A stretch of 64,000 bases of DNA. Origin: Enoplolaimus lenunculus. Lineage: Eukaryota > Nematoda > Enoplea > Enoplida > Thoracostomopsidae. The stretch is from the NCBI GenBank assembly GCA_030248215.1, contig JASANG010001679.1:184181-248180 (forward strand), given 5' to 3'. Position numbers and translations under genes: made by a program. Shown here in pieces: positions 23,805 to 34,612 of the stretch. The notes under the pieces were generated by a model, which saw only the letters and a program-made list of their open reading frames with translations, was not told the origin of the DNA and did not search any database. The stretch's first letter is position 1, and each line of letters opens with the position of its first letter.

Positions 23805-26800
23805 ATGACAGGGTTACTAGCTTGTCTCATCGTTTTACTGATTGTGTTACTGCTCGGGCTGTTGCTTTCTATATTGAAACGAACACAAATGATAAAGTAT
23901 TGCTGGATGCTGGTATTCAGACAAAACAAACCTGATGGATGTTGGCGAGACGATGAAACTATTATGTTGTATAATAAAGCGATCAACGACCAAGCGCAAA
24001 GTCCACTGAAGGTGAAAGTGGATTTCCGAGAAAATTTTAACTTCTAAATTGCCAGATAAAATCAAACATTACTATGATATTTTGTCAAATCAATGAAAAA
24101 ATACAGGGTCTTTTCGGTTATCCCCCAGCCCGCGTTTTTCCAAAAGTGAACGGGTTTTGAAAATTTTTGCATATTTGCGCTTCTCATGGCACTTTTTTGA
24201 TCATTCCGTAGCCAAATTTGTATTTTTGACAAATTCGATTTTTTAAGGACCCGAGGTCCCCCCTTGTGACGCAAAAACTTCTTGTCAAAAAGTTTGACAA
24301 ATTATTCACCATTCGATGCAGCTTGCATAGCTGAGTCCAATGGTGTTAAATTTTTTGTAATCAGACAATTGGTTAAAGAGGTATTGTCAAGTAACGATTT
24401 GGCGCGCTGCCAACGATTTAGATCGGCGCCAAATCAGTTATTTGATCATAATTCGTTAAAAAATTGTTCGATTGTAAAAAAATCAACCCGTTGGACTCAC
24501 TCTGCAATCTATATCAAATGATATATAATTTGTCAAACTTTCGACAAATTTTTTAAACCCGTTGGACACAGCTTCGCAAGCTGTATCAAAAGGTATATAA
24601 TTTGATTTAAACTTGGGTGTGAAGTAATCAGGGTAAATCATAAGAAGCTGAAATATGCAAAAATGTTCAAAATCTGACCACTTTTGGGCAAACGTTGGCT
24701 GGGAGGGAACCAACCGAAAAAACCCAAAATATATACGGTATTAAGTAAGTTTTCAAAGTCACAATGTTGCAAGATGCTTATTTATAACCTTTACCACGAA
24801 CAGAGAGTAGACTATGAGCAACTTAAGCGTAATATGCGCACGCGAAACGTTCAATATTTACGGTGTACGAAAAATGAACAAGAAATGAAGTCAAGTTGAT
24901 ATAGATGGTAAATGTCACCCACCCAGTTGTCCGGGAGTCGAATCCTAGACTGAAAGTTTGCAATAAAAAAGAAATATTCATGTAAAAAAGGGTTAATGGA
25001 AAAATTTTCAATATCAGAAAGGTTTAATAGTCTGTGCGTCTTTCTTTTAAAATTAAGCAATTGAAAAAGGTTTTAAAAATATATATTCGAGCGTTTTCAT
25101 TCTGAAACGTTACAATTTCGCTTTTTAGGTAACATTTTACAGAGTGAGATATATCAGAGTGCAATCGGATGTGAAAAATACCGGAGCCGGAACCAGAGGT
25201 CAACAAAATTAGCCGGGACCAGAGCCGGAGGTGAGGCGAAATTAAATGGTTAAAGTGATGTTTATTGCTAATTTAAGCAAATATCAGTAATGTGTTGCTA
25301 AAGCTATTCGTTTTTCGCTAATTTTTTGCAAAATCTCACACTTATTTCATTTTCACTACCGTAATGGTCAGAACCTCCGGCAGAAATTCTACCGGAGCCG
25401 AAGCTTGATGTCGATTTTTTGCTGTAACCTAATACAAAGCTACGGTTGTACCATGGTATATATACATATATATTCAGGGCAAGCAACAAATTCCTGCCAA
25501 AATCTCGTTGACACAGAACAACAACATTGAAATCGGCAATGGTCTAAAACTGCGCCTTGAATCGGATCAAGTCACAACTTCGAAACCAAACGATCAACCA
25601 GACGCGAAACCAAAAGTAGATTCAAATCCTACGATTCCTGTGTCCACAAGTAACAGAATTCCTCTAACATCTGCATCTAGCAATTACAATGCCACAAAGC
25701 CTAATATTAATGGCGAAAAATATATGACGAAAAATTTGGAAACAGTGCTGAAACGATCTCAAGTAAACGCAACAACGGAAGAAAATAACAAACAGCGGGC
25801 ATATGATGATCAATCGACAAGAGATAATAGCGATGAAATTCAAAATAACAACATAGATTGGTTAAATTTATCAAATCACGTTGACATACGACGTTCCAGT
25901 ATGACCAGTGTGTCGTCAGATGATAGTTCAGCAGGTAAAATTGCCAAAATATTTGCAACCGCCGCTGTTACGATTTTTGGCATATGTATAGAATAGGGCT
26001 GGGTCGTTTTGCAGCTGGTCTGCCATAGCGTCAGTTTAAGCTTTAGACTAACTTTTTGCTTAGGCTAGGCTTATTTAGGCCATAGGTTTATCCTTACGCT
26101 TAGGCTTAGGCTTACGAATCTACTATAGGCCCGAATATTATACAAACATTACGCTATATTTTCGTTGCTATTATATACTTTAGTAACAATGAGTTTAGCC
26201 CGTTCTCAAATAAAGTTTTCTATTTCACCTGAGATCTAGTTTTCAACTTGGATTCGTACTTCAATCTCTCGGGTGGCTATACGAGAATGACTCTCACGTC
26301 TTGGTAAATATTTCGCCGTACGTCTAATAATTGTTTAAACGCAGCACTGTAAGTTTGCAGTTAGTTGATCGCAATGAACTGTACAGTTCGAAAGAAAACG
26401 TTAACATTTGGTAGGTAGTGTTTTTTCGCATTTCTGTACTTTAGTTTTGCCCGTTTCCGGTTTTATTGATTAGCAAATATAATAACGTCCCAGAGGAAAT
26501 AATCTATTTCGTACTGTAAGAAATAAAGAGTAATTAACGACAGAAAATCCTGCCTGTCTTTGTAATTAATATAGCCCGAATTATTGAAACATTTGCCAGT
26601 TTTCGATATATATAATGAAACCACTAATTATAGATCAAATATCAGATACAAACGTTGGAAGACTTCCACGCGCGACGTCTACTGAAAGTGTGGATTCAAC
26701 TTGTTCCGCGTTCGAGACGTCCATTTCCGAAACAAACAATGGTCAAATTGAAGTTCGAATATTTTATGAGAAGTTAGAGATTAATAATGATTACCTTGCT

Positions 26801-29800
26801 CCCATTATGCTAAACTCACTTTTAGTACCAAATGATAACTAAATGCAAACAGTGGCGGATTAAGGATCTCAAAATTGGGGGGGGCAAAATTTCACAGGTA
26901 ATAAATTTACTTTTCACCCATACACAAACCATGAACTATTGTCACAAAATTGCTAAAGAATTTAAGAATTTTTGTTGAGATGCTGTTGGTGGGGGGGAGG
27001 GCACGGCCAGGTTGGCCCCCCATGGATCCGCCATTGAATTCAAATATATATAGTTTGGTTTTGATTCCTGATTAGAGGCTATGCTTTGGATGCGCATATC
27101 GGATTCACCAGGGAACTGATATATTTTGCGTACATCAGTTTAAACACACATTAATAGCTGTTGATTGCTATAGAATAGGTCGTTCGATAAATAAATTTGA
27201 CTACCAACTGTATCTATGAACCTGGAACACCAAGCCATGATTGTATGTTTCGATCCAATATCTGCCTACAAAGTTTTCCGATCATTGTAACTTGCTGTTT
27301 TTAGCGTTTGTGCTTGAATGAACATTGTTTTGCAGATACTTTATATTTCAGATCAGCGGAAATTTTAAACGTTTGGATATTGCAAAGTACTGGGATGAAT
27401 CCATTCGTTCATCAGGCTGCCTCAAATGTCGACTTTTGGGTCGTGATATTTCTGCTTCCGCACCCAAAGCCGTTATGGCGAACCAAAGTAGGAAATTTAT
27501 TTTGTTTGCAAGGTTTTAAAATGAAATTCAGTTAGTTGTAAATTTAACTGAAATTATGTAAAAAATTTTATTTCAGATCCAAAGCGGAACAAAAAGCACA
27601 CAATTTCACGAACACTTCAAGCAACACGTGAAGCCGGACGTCGTTCGTAAATTGGCGTTTTACTGTCAGGTGTACTACCGATGCCAGGTCTCAGTTCAGA
27701 GCTCAGTGCCTGAATCAGGTGGGAAACCTGCTTTGGTTGGTCAAAGCAAAATTCGACTGAAAGATTTGACGCTCGGAGAGCCGAATACGTTATGGTTGAC
27801 TCTATCAACTACAAAGCCCAAAAATGGGGTAACATTGCAATATGAGTTTTGCTTCAAGTTGTGTCCCATGTATAGAACAGGGCCGGAACATAGTATAAGC
27901 ATATTCTTAAGCCTAAGCCTAAGCCTAAGCCTAAGCCTAAGCCTTAGCCTAAGCATAACTTTAAGCCTAAGCCTAAGCCTAAGCGTAAGCGCATGGATGA
28001 GCCTAATCCTAAGCCTAAGCGTACGCAAAAAAATTAGTCTAAAGCTTAAACTGACTCTATTATAGCCCCTTCGGAAAATGATCCGGCCCTGTTCTATACA
28101 TCGGCCCAGCTTGTTGTTTGCTTGCAAGGCCCATGTTGTCCAGGTTTCTGGTGGGTCTATAAGAGTAGGCTTTAGATTCTAGATTATATTTTTTTGCTTA
28201 GGCTTAGGTTTAGGTTTAGGCTTATGGGTTAGGCTTAGGCTTAGGAATACGCTTAATCTACTACTGTTCACGGCCCTAAAAGTAACATTGGCCGCTTGCA
28301 CTATAGTTGAGACACGATAACTTTGTTTTATAATGATCCTATTTTATGAAAGGAAGATCCGAAGGGCCAGTATCTTGGTTCTATTAAATCAAATAAGCTA
28401 CGTTCAAAATATACCGCCAACACACGCGAAACAAGCCCTAAACCACTTGCGAAACGCTTGACACGAACTAAATTCAAATTAGCAACCCCATCTTAAATAC
28501 ATTTCCAATTTCCACCCATTAATAAGCGTTTATATTGTTGCTAAAATAGCGTTTTGACAAATGCTAAAATGGACTTACTTAATAATAGCATTTTGCTACA
28601 TTAGCTATTGATTTTACAGGTTCGTCTTTACTTGTAAAAAATCGTTTTAAAATATTTAAAATATGCTGCTTGAAACGTTCTTTTGTGAAACAGAATAACT
28701 CTGAAATGAATAGCTAGCGTAAACGCTACATATAGACGCTTTTAAAGGGCCGGAGCAGCCACCGCGTCATACCCCCATTTGGGGGGCACCCCTAAATGGT
28801 CCCCCACCTTAACCGGTTGAAACAAAACCGCTTGAGTTGTAAAATGCGTCTGGATTCTCAATCGCTTTGCTCTCAAGTTAGGGAGCCCCCACCCTGGAAT
28901 TTGAGGGAGCCCCACCCCTGCCTTCTCCGGCACTGCGCTTTTAGCGTTTGTCAAAATGCTATTTTTTCATCAGTATAAAAGCGTTTTGCATTTTTCGACA
29001 CAATTCCAAAAATACTCATAGTACAACAAACTCAATAATGTCCGCCAGTGCTTAAACCAAACAATTTAACCACTGTTCCGGTGATCTTTCATAGCATTTT
29101 TTTTGTTTTAGTCAACGTTATGGAATTCTGTCACACAACCAGAATCAAAAGACAGTTCTCAATACTGTCTTGGACAGCTTCAATGTTCACTTATTTACGT
29201 ACCCACATCAGAACGTTTAGTAATTGTAATAGGAACAGTAAAATTAAACGACACAACTAAACTCGGCAACGAAGAACAAAGTAAGTTTTTGTGATATTGC
29301 CGAAAATAAATTTTTTTTCACTAACTTTTTCGAACCTTCAATGAGAAGTACGGCTCATGTATACAACAGGTACCTCCCAATTTCCCGGGTAATATCCCAA
29401 TGTCCCACAATCGGAATATCCCGGGTAATATCCCAATTTCCCAAAATCCTAAAACCTTCAATACATAGGCCCTCCCAATTTCCCGGGTAATATCCCAATG
29501 TCCCACAATCGGAATATCCCGGGTAATATCCCAATTTCCCAAAATCCTAAAACCTTCAATACATAGGCCCGAAATACAATTCGGAACGTTATCTTTTAGT
29601 CTAAAAATTATTTTAAAATATACTTACACATACTAATGTTCGTTAAAACTATAATCATTGGTTGGAAATCATTCTAAACTAAAATAGCAAACTGGTCATG
29701 GTGCAACCACTATTTACAAATATGGATACGGAATCGGAGATGAAGTATATGGTTGAAGTACAATGTTGAGTTAAGTTTTATAAAACCACGAAAAATTGTA

Positions 29801-32285
29801 CGAGAAAAATGCTCAAAGCGCTGTTGCAATCGATTTTTAATAGCTGTAACTGCGGCTATAGCTAAGTTTGCTTAATTCGAAATAGTAGAAGTTATCTAAA
29901 ACGCAGAAATTGCAAATAGTTACTGCGCAAAAACAACTTAATAGTATCAGTTTGGTAAAGCTGTTGATGCTCTTTTAGAGTTCATGCATTGGGTACATTT
30001 GGGGGTAAAACGAAAGGGCCAGTGTAAAGAACACGGGCGAAACAGCATTATAACCATATTCCTAAGCGTAAGAATAAGCATATTCCTAAGACAAAGACGA
30101 AGCCTAAGCCTAAGCCAAGCAAATAAATTAGTCGAAAGCTTAAGCTTACTCTATTGCAGTCCCACAGAAAAACGTTTCGCCTCTGATCTTTACATGGGCC
30201 AACGAAAGTGTTCAACGCGCTTTGCGTTTTGGCTTTCCCACTTATTTATTTGGGTTTTTATAATTTCGTAGGCATTAAAATTTCAAAGAAAATAACACTG
30301 CTCCGCTTTTTAATACAAACTAAGCTGCTGGTTTTTCACAATGCGCAAAAGTTAGCGAGTACACAAACATTTCACGCAGATTTTCTTTTCAAAGAACAGT
30401 CACGTTTATGTTTTAACAATTTAATGTAAGCAAAGTAATGCTGGAAAGTTGCCCAAAATACGTATGTGGGGAGTTTCAGCTTTAATATACAGATTAAGAT
30501 GTTAGAAAGGTGCTATATATGCGATATCGATGTCCAACAGTGTGAGGATGCCGCAAAAACACAACGCGCACTGCAACATTTCGTACAATACAAAACCCAA
30601 ACAATACAGCTAACCATTATTTTTAAGGCATGCAAATCAAAGCATATCTAATTCATGGACCAAAAGAGATGGCAAAGAAAAAGACGTCGGTAAAACTGAT
30701 TCAACGAGAAGAATTGAAAAATTGTGAAAACAAAGCTTCCATTGAACATCAACAAAAACTATCAAAATATTCAGCCGAAACATACTCGATTTTCAATGAA
30801 TCAGTCGTTTTTGTCTTGCCCTACAGATATGTGCAAGTAATTAGTAATTTTATAGTGTTAACAATGAATAAGAAAACCATAAAATTTGCCTTAAGCTAAA
30901 TAGCACTTAATAGCAGTTGTAGTTTCGTAGACTGCCTTGAATTGTGTAAGGTCAAGCACAAAATGCATGCTTAATACTTAGAAGACTAGACTAACAATTT
31001 GTTGCAATGCAATAGAGTAAGCTTAAAGCTTTAGATTGATTTTTTACTTAGGCTTAAGCTTAGGTATAACCCCATTCTTAGGCTTATGCTTATGCTTAGA
31101 AATATATACCACTGTTACGGCCCTGTTCTATACATTGGCCGAATGGCTTCAGCTCGGTAATGGGCACAGCTGATTTCGAAGTAGGAATTTCGGCATTTCC
31201 GATAACGTGTCTTTTTAAGCCAACTTTATTATAAATTTAAATTTAGTTTCTATATTCCCCACTTCGTTTTTAACACAATGAAAATGAGCTAAATGACTTG
31301 CAAAAACTCATACGTATGAACTTGAAATCATCTCGAATTGTGCTGTTCAAATAGAAACAAACAAAACCAACCAAGGTCAAAAAATTCCCATTTCTATATC
31401 GGTTCCGGCGACAGAAAATCAAATTCTGACACAGACGCTGATTTCGACTAAATTTCATTTCGGTTGGACCTCTGCTGAATTGGAATTGTTCTTAATACTA
31501 AAAATTGAGCAGGTATGTCAATTAGACTAAAAGTCAAACCAACCATTATCAAAACATTATTGAGGTTCGCATTAATACAAATCATGCATCGTAGAAAACA
31601 ATTCACCTAAATTTCGGCCCATGTCACTTTAATGGGCGTCCAGGTTTCTGGTGGGTTCATAAAAGAGTAGGTTTAGATTCTAGATTTCATTTTTTTGGCT
31701 TAGGCTTAGGCTTACGCTTAGAAACACATTTTTGCAACGCTTAGGCTTAAGTTGGCTTAGGAATAACGCTTAATCTACTGTTACGCCCGATAAAGTAAGA
31801 TTGGCCTAAATTTCAATGGATGTGTGGCTGCTGGCCTACAGATCAGTGATTATGACAGTCTTGCATAAGAATTTATCGATATCTTAAACGTGGGATTTGT
31901 GTCAAGTTACATAATCATGTTTCAGAAAAAAACCGTTTTTTAAATACCTAAAATTTTCGTACACCCATGCATATATGATTTTGTGTTTCAGAAAGTATAC
32001 CTTCGTCTTAGCATCACACGCCAACGCGGCCAAACCCCAAAACGCACGAATACGACCAACCATCTAACGGGTACGGATCAAAGAACTGTTGAAAATGACC
32101 TGACTGACGTAACAGGCGCCATGAATCAACCGAAACCTACAATAACAGAGAATATAACAGTAGGTCACGTGACAATTGGCAGTCGATGTATGGACAAAAG
32201 CTTCGGGCATTGGAATCGAATGCTACGAAAAACTGGCAAATCAGTTGTCATGTGGCATGATATACAACCAAAACGGGTCGTATAA
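23805..32285 (+). CDS. Divergent synaptotagmin-type tandem C2 membrane protein (complete, 8 exons)
   Basis: Exons 23805-24011, 25478-25934, 26646-26772, 27352-27487, 27577-27828, 29112-29280, 30628-30836 and 31992-32285 join in phase to 616 residues. Synaptotagmins are vesicle or plasma-membrane proteins that regulate exocytosis. Seen: a membrane anchor at residues 4-25 (LIVLLIVLLLGLLLSI) with a tiny extracytoplasmic end; a polar linker; C2A at about 243-385 (GQIEVRIFYEK, LNVWILQ, VVIFLLPHPKPLWRTK); C2B at about 408-600 (LGQLQCSLIYVPTSERL, IKAYLIHGP, KKKTSVKL, FNESVVFVLP, GHVTIGS, HWNRML); and a final MWHDI, the WHxL-type motif. The loops that normally hold Ca2+-binding aspartates read NPFVHQAASNVDFW in C2A and NDTTKLGNEEQS in C2B and are mostly without them, so calcium-independent function is inferred. 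Exon 3 uses a GTTAGA donor and exon 7 an unusual TTTTTAAG acceptor. The paralogue (Syt12-, 14- or 17-like) cannot be fixed by eye. Confidence 0.85.
24106..24725. mobile_element. 620-bp hAT-like MITE in synaptotagmin intron 1
   Basis: The left end GGGTCTTTTCGGTTATCCCC and right end AACCAACCGAAAAAACCC are inverted repeats extending inward through CAGCCCGCGTTT versus AAACGTTGGCTG. Flanks AAAATACA and AAAATATA agree in 7 of 8 bases, fitting an 8-bp target duplication. A half copy is at 4965-5275. Confidence 0.7.
24784..24996 (+). mobile_element. TTAA-type MITE copy in intron 1
   Basis: TAACCTTTACCACGAACAGA and GAGTAGACTATGAGCAAC match the left end of the copy at 1877. The right part GGGAGTCGAATCCTAGACTG (B-box-like) and AAATATTCATGTAAAAAAGGG then TTAA match its right end. 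The A-box region is shortened. Confidence 0.55.
25935..26150. mobile_element. Degraded Tel-1-like remnant in intron 2
   Basis: AAGCTTTAGACTAACTTTTTGC is followed by TTAGGC-type hexamers (GCTTAGGCTTAGGCTTACG) and then CTACTATAGGCCCG, in the reverse orientation. The outer ends are too decayed to place. Confidence 0.45.
26194..26405 (-). mobile_element. TTAA-type MITE copy in intron 2 (reverse)
   Basis: TTAGCCCGTTCTCAAATAAAG and TTTTCTATTTCACCTGAG match the complement of the right end of the family. TTGGATTCGTACTTC carries the reversed B-box-like word, and CTCTCACGTC matches GACGTGAGAG of the copy at 1877. The far end is near AAAGAAAACGTTAA. Confidence 0.5.
26850..27035. mobile_element. MITE with CAGTGGCGGAT ends in intron 3
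   Basis: CAGTGGCGGATTAAGGATCT at the left and CATGGATCCGCCATTG at the right form inverted repeats. G-rich (GGGGGGGG) and C-rich (GGCCCCCC) runs lie just inside. Only one copy was seen in the window. Confidence 0.6.
27863..28106 (+). mobile_element. Tel-1 MITE copy with the longest telomere-like array
   Basis: It starts 34 bp after synaptotagmin exon 5. The ends are CATGTATAGAACAGGGCCGG and CCGGCCCTGTTCTATACATC. The core at about 27900-28025 holds six adjoining CCTAAG hexamers and then further blocks broken by variants. Flanks CAAGTTGT and CAGCTTGT agree in 6 of 8 bases. Confidence 0.8.
28128..28293 (-). mobile_element. Tel-2 MITE copy in intron 5
   Basis: GGCCCATGTTGTCCAGGTTT, then CTGGTGGGTCTATAAGAGTA, TTAGATTCTAGATTATA and TTAGGC hexamers, ending CCTAAAAGTAACATTGGCC. 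Flanks GCTTGCAA and GCTTGCAC agree in 7 of 8 bases. It lies only about 20 bp from the Tel-1 copy, in the opposite orientation. Confidence 0.8.
28746..28935. mobile_element. GCCGGAGCAG MITE copy in intron 5
   Basis: AGGGCCGGAGCAGCCACCGC at the left and CTGCCTTCTCCGGCACTG at the right. Internal words CCCCATTTGGGG, CCCCCACCTTAACC and GGAGCCCCACCC match the copy at 3340. Confidence 0.6.
29373..29568. repeat. 98-bp direct tandem duplication in intron 6
   Basis: Units start at 29373 and 29471 and look identical or nearly so. Each contains CCCGGGTAATATCCCAA twice, so a shorter repeat of about 35-40 bp lies within the unit. A similar word occurs near 16260. Confidence 0.85.
30017..30200 (+). mobile_element. 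Tel-1 MITE copy with perfect 8-bp duplication
   Basis: GGCCAGTGTAAAGAACACGG to CTCTGATCTTTACATGGGCC, flanked by the exact direct repeat AACGAAAG (30009-30016 and 30201-30208). The core has CCTAAGCGTAAG and AGCCTAAGCCTAAGCC, followed by the AAATTAGTCGAAAGCTTAAG and GTCCCACAGAAAAACG blocks. Confidence 0.8.
31010..31140 (-). mobile_element. Tel-1 MITE fragment in intron 7
   Basis: TAGAGTAAGCTTAAAGCTTT and TTAGGC-like hexamers are followed by ACGGCCCTGTTCTATACATT and GGCC. This is the reverse of the family. The end carrying GTCCCACAG is missing. Confidence 0.6.
31616..31806 (-). mobile_element. Tel-2 MITE copy with perfect 8-bp duplication
   Basis: GGCCCATGTCACTTTAATGG to CGATAAAGTAAGATTGGCC, flanked by the exact repeat TAAATTTC (31608-31615 and 31807-31814). 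It contains GTTTCTGGTGGGTTCATAA, AGATTCTAGATTTCA, TTAGGC hexamers and AACACATTTTTGCAACGC. Confidence 0.85.
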
Positions 32286-32289
32286 AAAC

Positions 32290-32295
32290 AATAAA
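32290..32295 (+). terminator. AATAAA poly(A) signal of the synaptotagmin gene
   Basis: A canonical AATAAA lies five bases after the TAA stop, so the 3' UTR would be very short if it is used. Confidence 0.55.
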
Positions 32296-32585
32296 TTGAT
32301 GCGTATCATCAAAAATTACTGAAAAATCAATATCAGTACTTGTTTTTATTATGTCCTACGACACTACTGTTTGGGAAAAACGCATCGCCCACAGTGTTTA
32401 TGTTTATTACTATGCTTTTAGGCACAGGTTTAGGTTTTGGCTTAAGTTTAGGCTTATTCCCAGGTTTAGGCTCCGACTTAGACTCCATGTACGTTATTAA
32501 GCATGGGGGAAGAATTTTATGTATATTTTATGTGGAGGGACAGTAAGGTACCAGAATGTTTTGAAGAGGGTATATATACATCTAG

Positions 32586-32935
32586 AGAGGAGTTATAAGA
32601 GGGGTCCTCATTTTGAGTCCTAATCAATAGGAGTTCGTACCGTATTCCTACATAAAAGACCGTAAGCGGATACAGTCTTTAAACCCTACTTAGACTCCAT
32701 ATTAAAAATGCAAATTATCCCTAATTGTAATGTAATACATAAATGACTCCAGGACCAGAAAAAGTTGAGTTCGAAACTTTAAAACCTATTTCATTTTGAA
32801 AGTATTTCCTAAGGATAAATCTTGCATTATCGCTAAACCTTTTCATACAAGACAAATAAACTGTAAACGAGCAGCGTTGTCGGACATAATTCCGCTTGGG
32901 TTAGCCCAAGTCGTAATTCAATTCAACGGATAGAA
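32586..32935 (+). mobile_element. TGTAGTGACCC-type MITE, partial copy 4
   Basis: AGTTATAAGAGGGGTCCTCA, TTTTGAGTCCTAATCAATAG and GTAAGCGGATACAGTC match the family. The extreme left end is altered and the copy stops near TTCAACGGATAG, without the right third. Confidence 0.55.
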
Positions 32936-33573
32936 GTTGAACAAAACGACAGAATACCTACCCAATCCATGTTTATTCGTGAAAATATGAAAACTATCAG
33001 ATCCCGACACGTGTGAAAAGCTTTGCAGTAAACCAGAAATACACTCAAGAAAAAAACAGTTATGTGAACAAAATTAAAGGTAAACTAAAATAGTAATTTA
33101 CAAACCAATAGTAATGAAGAGTCTTTTCCGACACTTTGCTTTTACCCAACCGCCAATGTGTTGGCTCAAAAGAATTGTTGCATTTTCAGAATTTTCAGTA
33201 TATTTAAGCTTCTCATGACCGCACCATTTCAGACACCAACCGACCTTTGGCTCCGGATCCGGTAGAATTTCTATCGGCGTTTCTGGTAATTTCGGTAATG
33301 ACATTTTTCGTATTTTCATACAAGTTGTGCATCTTCAGGGGACTAAAATGGCCAGGAGTAGTGCTTTGCAATTACCACTTTCTCTACTGGTCGGCCCGTC
33401 ATTGGCCGCCAGCCGGCCAATATTCAAATTTTAAAAATTATCAAGCAATGGTATATATCATTACGTTGCTAGAACATTTTAGGCTCACCATTTCAACAAG
33501 AAACGACCTCGTTGTGAAATATACATTAACTAGGAACAAGTTCAGTAGTATCCCATAAGCTACATAGCTATAA

Positions 33574-34015
33574 TACTGAGTGACCCGAATAAAGGTGACT
33601 AATAAGAGGGGTCCCCATTTTGAGTTCCAGTCAATAGGAGCCCGCATTCCTAATAAGAGTCCGTAAGCGGATACATTCTTTAAACTCTACTTAGAGTCCA
33701 CAAATGCAAATTAATATCTCTAATTGTAGTGTAAAAATGACTCCAGGACCAAATAAAGTTTAGTTCGAAACCTTAAAACGAATTTAAGTTTTGAAAATAA
33801 TTTCTAAGTATAACCTTACATTATCGCTCAACATTTTTACAAAACAAAAAACGTTAAATTCAACGGATATTTGCAATACCGGACGTATATCAGTAACGAG
33901 GGGTGACGGAGGATGGGTTCAAAATAAATAACAGCCTGTAACCGAATAATAGGGGGTAGCCCATATAGAGGCCAAATATATATTAGTCCTCCCTCTTATT
34001 CGGGTAACTACAGTA
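33574..34015 (+). mobile_element. TGTAGTGACCC-type MITE, copy 5 (full length)
   Basis: TACTGAGTGACCCGAATAAA to CTTATTCGGGTAACTACAGTA, with all family landmarks including GGGTGACGGAGGATGGGTTC and AGAGGCCAAATATATATTAG. Confidence 0.7.
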
Positions 34016-34342
34016 GAAAACAGTTTATATACAGCCTTATTAAAAGTTTTTTATACACTTATATACCACAACATCTATGCAAAATGCTGCGATCACTCTT
34101 CTTTCATGCAATTTTAATACGACGAAACTTTTAATGATCAACATATTAGTCTATATTATGGTGCAACCGGTGGTGAGAAATACCGTGACCGGAGGTCTAA
34201 ACTCGCCGGAGCTCGGTTTTCTTCCTGAGCCGGAGGCAGACCTTCGGGTGTTCCCTGTGGCGGCTTGAAGGCAGCAGCCCATCATCCTGCTGAGGGCCCC
34301 TTGAAATCGCAGTGGTCTAGAAGGAAGCATAGTAAATTAATG

Positions 34343-34612
34343 TATCCCTTTCTCACATGAATATTTTCTATTTCCCCTGAGGTTTACTTTTATGCTTGGA
34401 TTCGAAGTCCAGTGACTGGAGTGGGAGGCGTATACCATCACTACTCAGCTATAGGAGCTTGACGCTCGAGCCTGAGGGGGCTCACACGTCTTGTGGTGAT
34501 TTAGTACTATGTATACGTGTTGCAATTGTTAAACACGGTGCGATATATATTATTTTCCGTATGTACACTGCGCTGAGTTGCCTATAGGCAACACAATGTG
34601 AGAAGGGGTTAT
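34343..34612 (-). mobile_element. TTAA-type MITE with the clearest tRNA-like boxes
   Basis: The ends are CCCTTTCTCACATGAATATT and CACAATGTGAGAAGGGG. Read on the minus strand, the middle has TATAGCTGAGTAGTGATGG (A-box-like) and GGACTTCGAATCCAAG (good B-box match), separated by a normal tRNA-like distance. The flanking TTAA is partly decayed. Confidence 0.65.

Noticed and set aside
27895-28025. True telomere or chromosome-fusion scar
   Set aside because: The array is short, degenerate and framed by MITE ends with an approximate 8-bp duplication; the window continues on both sides with genes.
27628-28065. Open frame ending in long Ser-Leu repeats
   Set aside because: Its first part is synaptotagmin exon 5; the Ser-Leu run is only the CCTAAG array of the Tel-1 element in the intron.
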